A stretch of DNA of 64,000 nucleotides from Isoetes taiwanensis (GCA_021234155.1 JAJEKV010000018.1:17753352-17817351); one strand, 5' to 3'; shown: positions 1 to 13,496, numbered from the stretch's first letter. Numbers and translations are program-made. The notes: generated by a model not told the origin, from the letters alone.

Positions 1-3000
1 CGTATTACGTATTGTTGATTCATAATGGCCTGAGAGCTCTCCCTTATTCCTGGGAAAAAAGGATTCTTCTAAAGCTTGATTCGATATGGTTTCATTTCTG
101 TCATCCAGACACATTTGGAACCCTTTGCACACAGCACCATTCTGGCTAATATTTCATAGAAAAAATATGGATGTACAAAAACAAGGGCATAGTAAGATTT
201 CGTTGCAAGCTTCGAAGCAAAGGCAAAACAAGGACATTGTCCTAAAAGGTACTCATTGTCTAATACTTCTTGCTTATTTATTGTTGTTAAATTGAGGCAA
301 TTAGGCAAGGCGTAAAGGCAGGGCCAAGGACAAGGGCATAGCATGTCATCATGGAAATAGACCCATCCACCTAAATAAAGAAAAACTATTGAATCAGAAG
401 TTAATTTAATTCAAAGACAAGGTAAAAGGAGCATGAAACCAAGATCCCGTAATGATGGATGAACTCTTAATAGCAAAGGAAATATGAAAAAATAACTCAA
501 TTAACTACCATAATCATCAAAAGAATTTGCAATATGGGTAAATATGAAAGTAGTATTAATTTGTATTCATAATAACATAAAAAACTAGAAGATTGACTTA
601 CAGATTACATAATCTTTATGTTAACAACTCTCAATACAAAAGGCGCTGGAAAATGCCACTTAACATGCTATGTTAGCCTTCATCCTTTGCTTAATATTTG
701 GAAACCTTAATGGCCATTTTAAATAGTCATAGCCTCGCTGTAATGTGCACATAACCAGTGCTAAGGTGTAGAACGTAATATGGATCACTAATAAAATACT
801 AACTCTAACTCAAAACCCAATATCACATAAGTCATCTACCACTATGCAAGAAATGTGCTCTTACCCCGCCCTAGCCGAGATTCCATCTTGTTGCAATCAC
901 ATCCATTCAATGCCTTGCTAAGTTTCCAAGTTCTTGAATGCTTTCATCTAGCTTGTAGTCATAAAATGCCGATTTCTATTTCTCGCATACAAATCATCCA
1001 TATCCATGGTAGAAGTAGGAAGGTTCAGAGTTTCAAGCAGCTAAATTATCATTGTGATCTTTCAGAGATCAATTTCTCCAACATGTTTTGCCATTAATGT
1101 CTTCCTTAGATGAGGTTGAAGATGGAGGTGACTCTAACATTGTGTTAGATTTAAGATAACAATATATCCTTTTCTCGCCACATTGTATGAGACATTTTAA
1201 GGCCCCCTCATGCGCGTGAATGCAAGATCGATAGATGCCTAGTTGACAAATTTGAGCTTCAATGTTTCAGCACAAAGTTTTGTTAGCAAGCTTATACGGC
1301 ACTGGAACCATCAAGCACTCCGGCCGGGCCATAATAATGCGCGGATCGGGTTATAAATCAATGCATTAGATGCTCAAATGCATGGAATATACAAAAGTTC
1401 ACACCACAATTCCTCATGCCTAGGCTATAACTCAATGCATTAGGCGCTCAATTCAATCCATATGTACTAGATTTGAACATTCTACTGTTCAAAAAAGTGC
1501 AATTCATGGCTTTTTCCCCATCATTTAGTCCCATTACATTTGCACCAGCTTATACATTCATAGATTTCCTTCAATTTTAATAACAAATAACATGCACAAT
1601 AAAACAAACATGCATTACAGCAACATTTAAGTGCAAGATGTCTTTAATGATGCTCCTCGTTCTCGCAACCAAAGGCAGAGAATGCCTTCATCGTTTCGAC
1701 ATTAAGCCAATTACAAACAATCTTCAAGATCCACCTTTTCATGTAATCCCTTTGATACTAGCAGCATTGCTATTAGGATTTAGGTCACAGAAGAAAATAC
1801 CAAAGAATTCCACGGCTGACAAGACATTGTGTAGGTACTTTGCATCCATCCGCATGGTAGGACAGATCCCAATAAAGGCATAGGTGCTGAAAGGAATGCA
1901 AACAATAACAAAGGAAATGAGCATTATGTGGCAAGTAAGTGAACAACATGATGTAAAGGCTAATAGACCACATCCTATAGAGCAAGAGAAAGAGGATAAT
2001 GACAAGTAAAAGAAAGTTAAAGTTTTGGTTTAGACAAACTCAAATACCAAAAGAAATCATCATTATTATCTATACGGTGAATACTGCTAATATGCAAGTG
2101 GATCATGCGACACATCAACATCGAAAAGCATGAACAAAAGACTACGCGAAAAATAATATTCATGTAAAATATAGAAGCTGTATGTTTAGTTTATTTGCGT
2201 GCATCGGCCGAATCCGTTTGCTTGCTTAAGCACTATACAAGGGCAAAATTCCATTGACCATTCAAGAAAGCAGAATTAATAAAGTCTTCACTACTTAAAA
2301 CATGAAATTTGATGAAGTGATAATTGCAAGATCCAATGTGATGGTGACGAAAGAAACTTTGAAATATCGCTTAATGAAGACAATTTGATTTAATTCCAAA
2401 ATTGCCTATGAAGATCAAACAAAAAAATGGATTAAAAAGGAAAAGGAGAGAAACAAATGTTTTATACGAAATCCAAAACCATGATAGCATGCCACCATAA
2501 AGATATTGCAATAGGTCTTAAGCATTTTCTAGGCAGCATTTACATCATTGCACATGATGTCTAGAATCATTTGGAGACACGCAAAAACAGCCGAACCACT
2601 ACCGCAAAGATTAAAAAAAAATAACATGCAAATTTCACTCCGCATCTATCAATATCATTCCAGAATTGGCAGCTTGACTTTTCAGCTTGCCTACATACAT
2701 AGGAAAAACATAAGCCCTGCCCCTCAATTGTAACAACTTTGGCAGCATAGCAGCGTCTCCGTCGCGAAAACTGAAAGCTATAATGGCTCACCGAAAGTCT
2801 AGGGCTTTCCTAACAAATAATTAGCAAAGTAGCCGATCTAATATCTAAAGTGACAATCAAGATGCTCATGTGCAATCTCCAAAAACAGGGGGAGTCTAGA
2901 TGTAGTAGTGGCAATGTAGATCCAAGAGCAAGAAGGAACACCGCATCTTTGTTGTCACTTGAAACTAAAAACCACCATTTGAGATGAAGCATGGAGAAAA

Positions 3001-4680
3001 TGAAAACACTGTGAGGGAATTAAAAGATTCGCCAATAAAAAGCCGACAAGATTTGAAACAGATTTGAACAAGCTTTGAAACGTGCATCGACATGCAACGC
3101 CAATTTTTCAACAAGGGATAAGCCGAAATGGCAAATGCAACAAGGACGGAACATAAAACCAAGGTTGGTTGAAAAGATGTGAGATGTATTCGCCAATTTG
3201 GAACATGGGTCACATGGATCTAAGAAAAAAAGGGCCCCGCACTATGCCGTATGCTTAAACTACTTAAAAATTGGTCGCATGAGAAGGATAAACCGAAACT
3301 CAATACAAATGGGCCGTAAAAAGAGCAATATGATGGGCCTTTTGCATCAAGGGCCTTTGCATCATTTCTGGGAATAAGAATAAGGTCTTTACCAAATAAG
3401 AACAAAAATTAGTGCTGCAAAATGCAAATTGGTTCATCCACAATGCCCCTCTCGAGTCTCATAAAAGACCCAACATACCAAACTCCTAGCATGCCAAAAC
3501 TATTGAGATACTAGCCAAAAATCAGAAGTTGCCAAAAAACCGTGGAGATACTTCGCCGTGAGGTAATAAACAACAATAGATTCTTTTATCGCATCCATGA
3601 ATAGCAACAAAGAGGCTCCAAATAATGCAAATACTGATAAAAATATAAAAGGAAACAATTGGTTTAAAATGGCAAAACCGGCTGCCTACACAATATCATA
3701 AAAATATAGACACAGATTGCAAGATGTATTACATCTACCAAACAACTACTTCCGTGAAAGTTCAAACTCATGAAGAGGCTCTTTTCAAAGGCATTTGTTC
3801 ACTTGCTCAATAGTACCACAAAAAGACAAACCGAATTAGAAGGTAATTCATGTAGTCTACGAAATGAATTAAAAGCCGAAGAATCATGTAAACAAGATGA
3901 ACTCGTGAGATGCAGGAGACAAGAACTTTTGCATGAAAAAGGAAGTTTCCTTATCCTAATTAGGAACAGTTCATTCATGCAAATTTTAAGAACTAAACTT
4001 TACCCAAGAAGGGACTCTCCTGACAAGCCCATAAGGTCAAGGCTGACGCTGGCTCAATTTGTGCCCGTGAGAAGCTGGGTTCTCCACAAAACAACACACC
4101 AATATCCTAATCTCGCGCCTAACCGCCCCAAATAGCCTACATACTTTGAAAAGTTAAACCTAGTATGGCATTTTGCACCCTAACCAAAAATACAGAGTTT
4201 CAAAGCCACCCAACCTACAAAAAATAGGTCAAGCAAGAGCAACCGCCCAAACGCTTCCACCATACCACACAAATTTTAGCACTCCCAAGATGCAATGAAT
4301 AGAACCGGTCGGAAAGAAATGCAAAGAAAGAATTACCAAAAAAATAAAAATGAAAATGATAAGGTGAGTTCAGCTGGTTGGGAGAAGAATCTTAATCAAT
4401 CTGACATATCCCGAAAAGGAAAGAAGAGGAAAATGGCACGCCTTGTGCTTCCCCTGCCTCTACCGCTTGATGGCGACTATCTCCGCGGTACTAATTTCAT
4501 GTCTTATCTAATTTTCGTGGCCATGGATTCATGAAATTGTAGATCCGATGGTTTTAAGTAGCTACATCGATTTTGCTTATGTGGAAGAGACATCGGCTAG
4601 GCTAAAAAATTTCAGTCCGTGAGGGTCTTTAGGGCTCGGTGTGCTAAAAAAAAAAACATAGATTCAAAAAGAAAAATAAT
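1..4680. other. Gene-free AT-rich stretch
   Basis: I see no reading frame with recognisable domains here. The open frames are short (121 codons at most, 3770-4135 on the plus strand), have no family motif and do not line up across plausible splice sites. No tandem array or long inverted repeat stood out. It may be intergenic DNA or old transposon debris. Confidence 0.5.
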
Positions 4681-4689
4681 CACATTAAC

Positions 4690-4800
4690 TTACTGGGCAT
4701 ATTGGTGTAGTCTTATTAGACATTGAGTTATTTTTAGTAGAGGTTCGAGCCCCGCCAGATTTATATTATTGTACCCTTAAAGTAAAGCCGTATAGAGGTT
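4690..4800 (+). repeat. tRNA-like (SINE-like) element with A and B boxes
   Basis: TGGTGTAGTCT at about 4703 resembles the RNA polymerase III A box. GGTTCGAGCCC at 4742-4752 matches the B-box consensus GGTTCGANTCC at 10 of 11 positions. The boxes are 39 bases apart, near the spacing in tRNA genes. No acceptor stem or anticodon arm closes around them, so this reads as a tRNA-derived SINE head or tRNA pseudogene rather than a working tRNA gene. No second copy was found in the window. Confidence 0.4.
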
Positions 4801-5675
4801 CGGATATTCCCTCAAAAATCTTTAGGGCTTAACCTGTGATTTGGCATTTTAAAAAATCATAGGCTCTTCAATCATAAATGACCATAAAGAAACGCAGCCT
4901 GTGAGACCCAACATATGATCTCGGGCCGAGGATCGACGGATCTAACAACTGCGGGAGTTCAAGGTGCACCTCATTTATTTTTTTCACGAAGATCAAGAGC
5001 CATGGGCCACGAGACTAGTCCACTTTTAGAGTTAGAAACAATGACACGAAGATCGAGCCATGGGCAACGGACTTTAGTCCATTCCAGTTACGTATCACCA
5101 CGGATTGAGATGGGATGGATCAGCGGGAATGTTACTATAACTTAACTTTCCAGAGACGAAGGCTTGCCACCTGGTCAAGGCATGGTCTTACAAGGCGGTG
5201 GACCTTGAGAAAAAACCACAATCACAAGCAGATTCACAACTGTTATGGATTGCAAACACGTATGCTATTTTGAAAACATAGCGGCAAAGACTGCGCTACG
5301 ATGCACTCTTTGAATTGCCTCTTTGTTACAGACGGCGTCTAACAGTCGGTATCCAAGAGCAACGTTTCTCATTCAAGATGTAGCTTCTTACGGTATCTAT
5401 CTCAATATGTACGCATTACACCGAAGAACATGGTCTAGAGGATGAAGAAGTAAATCCACTAACTTTTATTAATGGTTGGAAAATTCTGTTTGCCTCCATC
5501 CGAGTTGAAAGTGGAGTGAAGTGAGGAAGGAAGTCTTATCACACTATCCAATAAACTCAGGAGCGCAAGCACATCAAACTCTGGACGGAGAAAACAGAGG
5601 TAGTACATGGGGAAGGATTCAACATGTTTGAAAGTTTCAGGGTTATCTAACCATTTTTAGGTAATAGATTTTGCC
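4801..5675. other. Non-coding upstream stretch with short direct repeat
   Basis: This stretch leads into the patatin-like remnant. A phrase containing CACGAAGATC...AGCCATGGGC...TAGTCCA occurs at about 4985-5023 and again at about 5044-5083, a short direct repeat with a period near 60 bases. I see no gene in it. Confidence 0.35.
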
Positions 5676-8600
5676 ATGGAGAAGGCATTGGGTGGTCTGA
5701 AAGACTCGATAAAGGATCTATTCGTGAATGGGAATACATTACCATCAGTAGATAATGCTTCCCACGAAGATACTCAAGAGAGTGGTGGAATAAACTCTAG
5801 TACAACAGAAAAGTCATTGCATTCACTTCCTAGTTTGTCCACTCTTTTATTCCAAAGCTGGACAATGAGAGGCGTCTAAGGAGCCATCTCGCAAAATATG
5901 TATTTTGAGCTCAGATGGTGGCGGCATCCGAGGATTGATTGCAGCCAGAATTCTTTCAAGGCTTGAATGTTTCTTCAGGTTTAATACTTTCATTTTTTCC
6001 TTAACGAAGTTTTGAATCTAAATGTTAGTCAATGATGATCTTAATGTCTTCTCAGGAGAAACCAAAACAAATGCCAGACTATGTGATTACTTTGATCTGT
6101 TTATGGCACAGAGCACAGGAACGCTGCTGGCTTTGATGTTGACTACACCAGATGAAAATGGTGATCCCTTTTACAGCTCAGAAATGCTGTCAGTTTTATG
6201 CTCAAAATGGAAATATTTTCCATCAAAGACTGCACGATCCTTTCAGAGGATCCAAATTATATAGGCCAAAGTATTCAAGGCTAGGCTTTGGAACGAAGTT
6301 CTCAAGACATATCTGAACAGGAATGGCAAAGATTAACTTTGAAAGACACTTCTCGGGCTGAAGCTCTTTTAACTGCTTTTGACATATCAAAAGCAGTAAT
6401 TTTCCTTTTTGTGCATACTGCAGCTATGAAAGCTTAGAGCAGAAATTTCAGGTTTTAATTTCTGTCTTTATGTCATTTGCATGTAAGAGGTTACAGAGAG
6501 AATTTTAATATCCACTAGGCACAAGATCCTTTCTCCAGCCACTTTTCACAAGTATGTCATACCCAACAAGATTTGGTATTTGAATCTTTTAAACCAAGCG
6601 TGATTTGGGGTGGAGGGGTCTTTGGAAGTTTGCTGAAGGATCATCCTTAAAAGCCCTTTCTTGGTATGGCAATGGCACATGGAAGGAGAGAACATGAAAC
6701 ATTAATTCTCATAATCAATTGTGAATATTTAAATCAATTAACTTTCACCACTAATTGTTAGAATTTATGGAGTCTTTACTTCATAACTGGTAAAGGGTGT
6801 TCGAAAAGTGGCTGAACATTCAATCTTTATTTCACATTCATAGGTTGGGAAGTATGTTGCAGTTACAGTGGCAGCTCCAACATACTTTTCCAGCCATCTT
6901 AGCATCTCTTGATGAAACAGTTTCTGCAGACTTGATTGATGGAGCTGTAGTACAAAATAACCCAGTAAGTAAAGAACCTTCTTGGAGCTCATTTTAAGTA
7001 TTGGTTAAGGATTGTATAGTGCGCATACATCAGGCCTACTCTTAATTCAGAGACATGTTTTTGCTGTCGTAATATGATTTATTGAACAGATTTGTTACTG
7101 CCTGTTATTTCTTTTAAAGAGTGTACCTGCCTGTAAACCCATAGTCCTTTTCAATGACTTCATTTTTGAAAACCTTTTGTTTTGTTAATAAACCAGCTTT
7201 TCTAGATTCAAACGTAATAAACAGACAAATGTGCCACATTAAGCTTTTCAGTTTCTGGACTACTTTTGGAACATGAAGTTCAAAGAAGTTGGAAATTGAG
7301 AAAAGTGATATCATGATGTATGTTCTACCAGCAAAAACCGCTGCAAATCTTATTAGGATAAGATCTAATGGAACATGTCAAATGGTATTGTTAATAAGAA
7401 TAAAGAGGTGCACATAGGGTGACCTATAGGACTTTACTGATGGAGAATCTCTGAAGTCTGCATCTGGTCACTCTGGAGTAAATCATGCATCAATAAGTAT
7501 AGCAGAGGCCAGCAAGGCTTCTTTCTTCATCCTTTTATGGGTTGAAAGTTTGGCACTGGACAGAAATCTTTCTGTCCTGTGGTTTAAGATGTCTGTCTGT
7601 TGTTGTAAGCTAATGAAAACTGATGAGCAAGTTTCACCAATAAGCAGTCAATATTTTATTGATTTAGTATAAACCAATATTGTCTTTATAATCTGTAACA
7701 GGCTTTGGTTGCTGTGGACACATGCCTGAGTGACAAACCATAATTTTCCAGAAGCTGCAGGTTTCAAAGACATTTTTGGTAATGTTTATTCTGGATAAAA
7801 AATTGTTCCTCAAATTTAAGTTCTGAAGCTCCTGTCTAATGTTTAAACAAACTGCTTCGCATCCAGATTTTATCGTTGGGTGCTGGTCAGTTAGATGAAA
7901 AAGCATCAAAATGCAAAAGGTCCAGAAATGGGGTTTAGCAGCATGGCACGGGCATATATTGATAAATATTATGATGGATGGTAGTGCAGGTATGTTAACC
8001 AAAATATCAGCTTATGTCTTGCTGGTCTGATCCTTAGAGGTAAAGGACTGGCGGATCAACCTTTAACTACATCAGCTGACATTAAGGCCGCTTGGACCAG
8101 AAATTAGTGAAGATCAAAATTTTATTGCATTTCTAGTACGGGACAGTGCGGAAGGCTCTCTATTAGAGCCAGGGGCAATGTTCCAGAGAATAAAATGTAT
8201 TGATCGTTTGCCATTGGTTAGAGCCCACACTGCTTAGACCCTTTTTATGTTCATATAGAAGATATAGAGCTTGGCCATGTTTTGAGTACACTTTTGGAAA
8301 GATAGTTAGTTCACATTTGAGTTATGCTTGTATTTGTCCCTGCAGATACTGTGGATTAATAATTGGCATCTGCATTCGCTGGGTACAATTGCGCTCAAAA
8401 TTATTTAAGAATACAGGTACAAATAGGTTAAATGTACTCAAATTATATACAAAAGTAAATACATGGTTAACTTTTTGTCCTGTTTATCAGCTTTCAGGTC
8501 TTCCACATAAGACAGCTCTCATGGATTGTGCAAGCAAGAAGAATATTGAAGAGTTGTTGCAACTAAGCGACAACTTGCTACTAGAGAAAGCAGTAGTTCG

Positions 8601-8790
8601 GAATCCGTATGGTGGGAAGATTACTGTTGATGAAAACAAACGAAGAACGTTTGTCCTGGTTTGCAGACCAGTTAATATTACAAAAGAATTGCGCGCGAAG
8701 CAGACGCCAAGAAGCTCCAATTCCATTGATCGCTTCGGTATCCCCGTTTTAGATCATCTTCTGAATCGCCAGAGGATATTTTTCCCTTGA
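5676..8790 (+). pseudogene. Patatin-like phospholipase (lipid acyl hydrolase) pseudogene
   Basis: Patatin-like proteins are Ser/Asp-dyad lipid acyl hydrolases. Family pieces occur in the right order. An N-terminal frame starts at 5676. The oxyanion motif follows as SSDGGGIRGLIAARILSRLE at about 5902-5970. The nucleophile region reads DYFDLFMAQSTGT at about 6082-6120. A TLKDT segment lies near 6335. VAAPTYFPAILASLDE...LIDGAVVQNNP at about 6855-6963 carries the catalytic Asp motif as DGA. ILSLGAGQ, KWGLAAW and IMMDGSA lie at about 7867-7987, and a C-terminal exon at about 8491-8790. Decay is visible: the elbow is AQSTG instead of GxSxG, and frame changes occur before DGGGIRG (near 5870), near 6270, near 6440 and between ILSLGAGQ and KWGLAAW. 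The catalytic Ser and Asp remain, but the frameshifts make a working enzyme unlikely. Exon limits are approximate. Confidence 0.8.
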
Positions 8791-9190
8791 TGGAGCACAG
8801 AAAGTTGAGCAACGATGGATTCGCATGTTTTTTGTTCCCTTTAAACATCTCTTATTTTCTCCGTTTTAACCTCTGAAACCAAGAATTTCAACGTGGGGGC
8901 GGCATGAAACCAGTCTTAAGGGTGCATCCCCGTTACCGTAGAACCCAGTTCTGGGGAGCTTTGCCATGTAAGTAAAGCAAAGGCATTTGCGTGAAAACCG
9001 TTCCCATTGTTATTCAGTGCTCCTAAACCTCAAATCATCACTAGAAGACAAATCAATTCAGCAAGAAGACAAACCTGGCTATAAATTCAGCAATTCTGAA
9101 GTTTCTCCCCACTTTTGAGTTTTTTTTGAAGTTGCCTTTGCCACAGAAGAGATAATGCGACCAAATTTTTTTGTTGCTACTTGCCACTAA
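8791..9190. other. 3' flank of the patatin remnant
   Basis: No gene seen. This short AT-rich stretch separates the last patatin-like exon from the MITE that begins at 9191 and ends with the left TAA target copy (9188-9190). Confidence 0.3.
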
Positions 9191-9525
9191 GGGACGCTTC
9201 ACATGTTCATGTTTTTGCCGGCGGCTCAACGTCCAAACCGTTGGACGTCAAACTGCTCCAGCAGTTCCTGATCGACCGGCTGCTTCAGCGTTTGACGCCT
9301 TGACCTCCGTTTCCAGTCAATTTCAGTCTTCACCTGCAACAATAGGTAAAATCTTGAAGGAATCTTGAAGTTGTGCAAAAACAGTGATGGAGTAGCAAAA
9401 TCGGTGATGGTATAGCAATTTTGAAGTTCAATTGAGCGATGGCGATGTCCAACATATGAACTCCAAAATTTTTGGGAGACGTTCACATTGGGGAGGCGCA
9501 TGAGATGCTACATGTGAGACGTCCC
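9191..9525. mobile_element. MITE with 16-bp TIRs and TAA target duplication (Tourist/PIF-Harbinger type)
   Basis: The left end reads GGGACGCTTCACATGT. The reverse complement of the right end reads GGGACGTCTCACATGT, matching at 14 of 16 positions. The 335-bp interval is flanked on both sides by TAA (9188-9190 and 9526-9528). A 3-bp TAA/TTA duplication with TIRs beginning GGG is characteristic of PIF/Harbinger-derived Tourist-like MITEs. It encodes no transposase. Inside is a small hairpin, ACGTCCAA-ACCG-TTGGACGT, near 9230-9249. Confidence 0.75.
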
Positions 9526-9528
9526 TAA

Positions 9529-11193
9529 GCAAAGGCAAGGTGACATAACATATTAATGGGACTAGAACGCGTGCTCCGGCATGCGGGCATTAGTCTTAGA
9601 CGTGTGGATTTTATATGTGCATTAAAGAGCTAGAAATGTAATTATGCCTATAGATGTAATAGAGTGCCAAGTGTGAAGGGTTGTAGATGTAATTGTGTAT
9701 GTAGATGTCAATGTAATGGAGTGTTAGAACTTGGTAAGTCACCATGTTAGAACTCCATCTTTAAAAGTTTTAAATTTACGTGACTAAAGGAAATTGTAAT
9801 GAAGTTTTAATCTTACCAATGGGACTAAAGGAAATTGTAATGAAGTGTATATTTTATTTTATACCAATAAATGAGGTTTTTTTAGCATTTTTTTAAAGTA
9901 TAGATGTATTTGCATAAATTTTTTTGAGATGGTACTTAATGAGTTACACTTTCATACATAATATTAATAAATGTGTTATTAAGTAATGTCCAAGATGTAT
10001 AAATTGAATATTTCCATGTCTAGGGGTTCCACTTGCGCACACACAAACATGAAATACTAATTTAAGTAGAAATATTTGTTCCTGTGCTACATTCTTACAT
10101 CTGCTCAGATGGTGTAACAAAGAGCTGATTGCAAGCTCAAATAGATTATAATTTGTAATTGTCCAAGTAAACAAATCTTGGTTAGGACAAAAAAAAAAAA
10201 AAAAAAAAAATGCATAAACCTCATTCAAATGCACACCGTTGTTGTTTGTAGGGGAAGGGTTTATCGAATTTGTTTTCTACAAATGGCCTATAAAGATTGA
10301 AGTTCCTCTACAATTGCATATACAGTCTGCAAAAACATTAACCTATGTTGAACTGCAGATCTCAAACAAATGATCATATGTTTAACAGTTATTTTGTGGT
10401 CCGCCGTTCCATAGATATTTTAAAGGAAGCAACTGTTAATAGGCTAATTTATCCCAAGGACGCTTCCATAAGATCTATCGTCGGTGTGAGAACTAACTGA
10501 GACGTTTTCTGTATAGTGAGTGGTAACGTTTTACCGCTACCCTAGTAGTGTCTCGATCCAACTGACTCGGCCGTAATGAGGTTCCATTTCAATCGCCTAG
10601 CCTATTTGCATGCTTTTCTCAAAGTACTTCAAGGTTTTCTCGTTTGAGAAAAAAAGTCCTCTACTCTCGAGAAATGGGATTATATGTCCATCTTTGAGGT
10701 AATATGCTTTTTGTTATCTCCAAGACCCTTGAACATCTCTTTCCAACCCAAAGATACATTCGCATGTGTCCCTAGTTCTCCTTCTTTTTCTTGCACAATC
10801 GGCGCTCGTGATCCTTTTTCCAAGCTTGCAAATCTATAGTACTTTGTGGTGAGTAGAAATTTTATTGGTGAATGAGTTCCTAGTGAACATAAATAGCCAT
10901 GCATGACCTTCTTTGTTTTTGGTGTGTGGCACATTGTAGGCATAAGATAACTTTGCTCAAGTGGATCTGGGCTTTGCCGTTCTCAATATACATTAGAACA
11001 ATGTCCTACGAAGTTCTCAACCAGCCATTGTCATCGTGAGAATGGAAGCCAATACATCTTAGAAAACCCATTTCTAACACAAATTATGCGTGCTCACCCT
11101 AAAAGCAAATGACATTGCGGGTTTGCTCCACATATTGGACATAATAAATACCATATAAAGGCCTCTACCGCACTAAAAAGGTTAGGATGGGTT
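9529..11193. other. AT-rich spacer with a poly(A) run
   Basis: No recognisable coding exon was found. An A-run of over 20 bases lies at about 10189-10210. The stretch before it contains repeated GTAGATGTAAT-like phrases (9640-9720), with looser echoes near 29080-29115. Missing N-terminal exons of the TPK remnant would be expected here, but I could not identify them. Confidence 0.35.
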
Positions 11194-12117
11194 GTGGTTC
11201 CACATCTCGGAGAGCACTTATCTTTCTTTCTCAGATACCTTTGCTTTGGCACATGTTATACTACTCTTAGAACTCATCTTTACGGACGCTCAACAACGGG
11301 TTTCGTTGATGCCTTGTATTTTACTATGGTGACAATGACAACTGTTGGATCTGGGACATTGTTCCCGCTACAAGATTACCCAAGCTCTTTGACATGTGCA
11401 TTTGTCCTCGGGTTTTTTTTTTTCTCACGGAATACTTCGGTGAAGTCGCAAAACTTTCTAAAGTAGAAAAACGAGGGAAGGTTTTAGAGCATGCAATGCA
11501 CAAAAAAAACAACATCACCGCAATTATTGAAAAACATCCGAAAATTTCTGAGCACAAGTTAGCTCTTTGTGCATTTTTAGTTCTCTTCATGTTTGGCATA
11601 GAACGGTTGTGCTAGTTAAAGTGGAGCATCTGAACTTAGTTGATGCACTTTATTGTGTCCGCATAACTATGACTACTCTTGGTTATGGGGATGAGAGCTT
11701 AAAGACAACTGGAGGGCGGGCCTTTGCCGCAAGATGGATTCTTTAAGTACATTGTTACTTGCTCCTGGATCATTCTTTACATTGCAGAATACATTGCTCA
11801 AGCAAGACAGGAAGCCTTAGCTCATTGGGTGTTGTCCCGGGAGACTACCGTTTCGGACTTTCAAGCTGCAGATATAGATAATGATCAGGTGGTTAGGTGA
11901 GTGTGTTATTTCATTCTTTTGTTTCCCCCCAAGAAAATATCTCATCCTGTGCTGTTTTACAATCTTTCAAATTGCTTTCGAATATATCATTTATAAATTT
12001 GAGAGATGGGAAAAATCACAGACAAAGATGTGTACCAATTTAACAACATTGATGTAAATGCATCAGGAACAATCACGTTATCAGATTTAAAGTATTCGAA
12101 AGATTTAGATATATTGT
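11194..12117 (+). pseudogene. Two-pore K+ channel (TPK/KCO family) pseudogene
   Basis: TPK channels are mainly tonoplast K+ channels with two pore loops and C-terminal EF hands. The order here fits. First pore: LYFTMVTMTTVGSGTL at about 11311-11361. Linker: EKRGKVLEHAMHKKNN with a following membrane segment at about 11468-11600. Second pore: VDALYCVRITMTTLGYGDE at about 11641-11697. Fourth helix: SWIILYIAEYIAQARQEAL at about 11765-11822. First EF hand: FQAADIDNDQVV at about 11860-11895, then a GT splice-like site. A second EF-like exon, NIDVNASGTITLSDL, lies at about 12045-12090. The first selectivity filter is broken (GSGT instead of GYGD); the second is intact. At least two frame changes, near 11440 and near 11600, separate the blocks. 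N-terminal exons were not found. Confidence 0.8.
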
Positions 12118-12372
12118 AAATTATAAACTTTGCATAACTATCTAACTTTCTGTCCACATGCCACATTTCTGGCGCCTTAAATTATTCTGCTGCTGCTTTG
12201 TTTACCCATGCCATCCCCACCCACGCCTTCTTTAATACATAAAACAAACAAAAAAGCATAAACATATGGACATCAAGCACAATCACAAATAATAGAAAGG
12301 GAAGTATTGGGAAGAAAAAGATTCGGGCATGCCATATCAAGGTTTAGAATTTGGAAAGCTATGGAAAACATG

Positions 12373-13496
12373 TACCGATGGAACCATCATTGGCATCTTC
12401 TTCATCCAATTCTTCATTCTCGCTTTCATCATTATCTATATCATCTTCAATCAAGGCGGCATCTGAATCCTAAACAAAATATATTTCTCTGCGATAAGAT
12501 TCTTTCTCTACCTTTTTTCTTTAGGAGTTGGCTAATTATTGCAAATGGAGAAAAAAAAGTATGCTAACATGCCTGGATTTTTACTCCAAGTCAGCATGAT
12601 TGATGCAGTCTCAACTGATATGCTCCAATCAAATACAAATGTTGAAAGTAATCTTGAGCTTGAAAAAAGGCTACAAAAATGAACTCAAATTCAATTGATA
12701 AAAAATAGTCCCAAAATAAAAACTTCCCAATATCTTGCATGCAAGACATCTGGGGAATGGCTTGTAAAATGCAATATTTGGCCTACTCTGTAGCTAAGCG
12801 GTAGCTTCATATCTTCCATTGTAAACAATCCCAATAGTTATAGTGTAGTACCGCTCTAAAAATCCGTGATTATGACCACGAATTTGAAAACACTATGAAT
12901 CCTGCTGACACAACCCTGCGGCTTAAAACCCCGTGGATTAGAGCCGTAAAAAAGCTTAGGTGAGTCTTACCGCTTCCAACGATTCCTCCGGAGATTTAAC
13001 ATGTTGTTCCCTCGATTTGCAAAGATTCTACTTGAGAGCAACCGCTACTAACGATTGGCTCATACCTGGGTCTTTTTGCAAAGCCCCAAAAATAATAATA
13101 ACGGTGAAGAACATCCCCGCCATATCCAAAGTAATGGCGACCATCGCATTGCCCATCGCCCACACGCCAAATAGGGAAAAGATAATGCCAAAAACCAACA
13201 AAAAGTATGTAACGAACATCAAGAACGAAAAACTGAACATCCTCCTCCTTCAGACTCATGCTGAACAAATTTGAAGCGGTCCTGCAATCTGCTAGAGATC
13301 CTTGAACAATGTAGCCTCTACTGCTGGACATCACTCCATTGCTAACCAAACAAAAATTGTTCGAGGCCATAGGCAAATCCCGCAGATGGCGACTTACCAA
13401 AATAATTTGAACTACGAAAATGAGAGGAAGACCAACGCATAGAGAAAAAAAAAAAGTCCCGCAAGGGGAAAAATGGAACGCCGTATGCGTCTGCAC
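12373..13496 (-). pseudogene. Possible decayed membrane-protein gene (unrecognised)
   Basis: Reading leftwards, a frame starting near 13496 has one hydrophobic segment (FFFSLCVGLPLIFVVQIILV). After an apparent frame change near 13240 come two more, MFVTYFLLVFGIIFSLFGVW and MFFTVIIIFGALQKDPG. Further along the same strand, at about 12472-12373, an acidic exon-like piece (DSDAALIEDDIDNDESENEE) is bounded by TTTGTTTAG and CG/GTACATG, good splice-site shapes. I do not recognise the family. It could be a broken multi-pass membrane protein with an acidic tail, or chance frames. The strand and piece order are inference. Confidence 0.25.

Noticed and set aside
855-1097. 80-codon frame
   Set aside because: No motif or splice context; typical of chance open frames in this DNA.
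12785-12860. A-box-like TAGCTAAGCGG at about 12791
   Set aside because: It matches the polymerase III A box well, but no B box or tRNA fold follows within the right distance.
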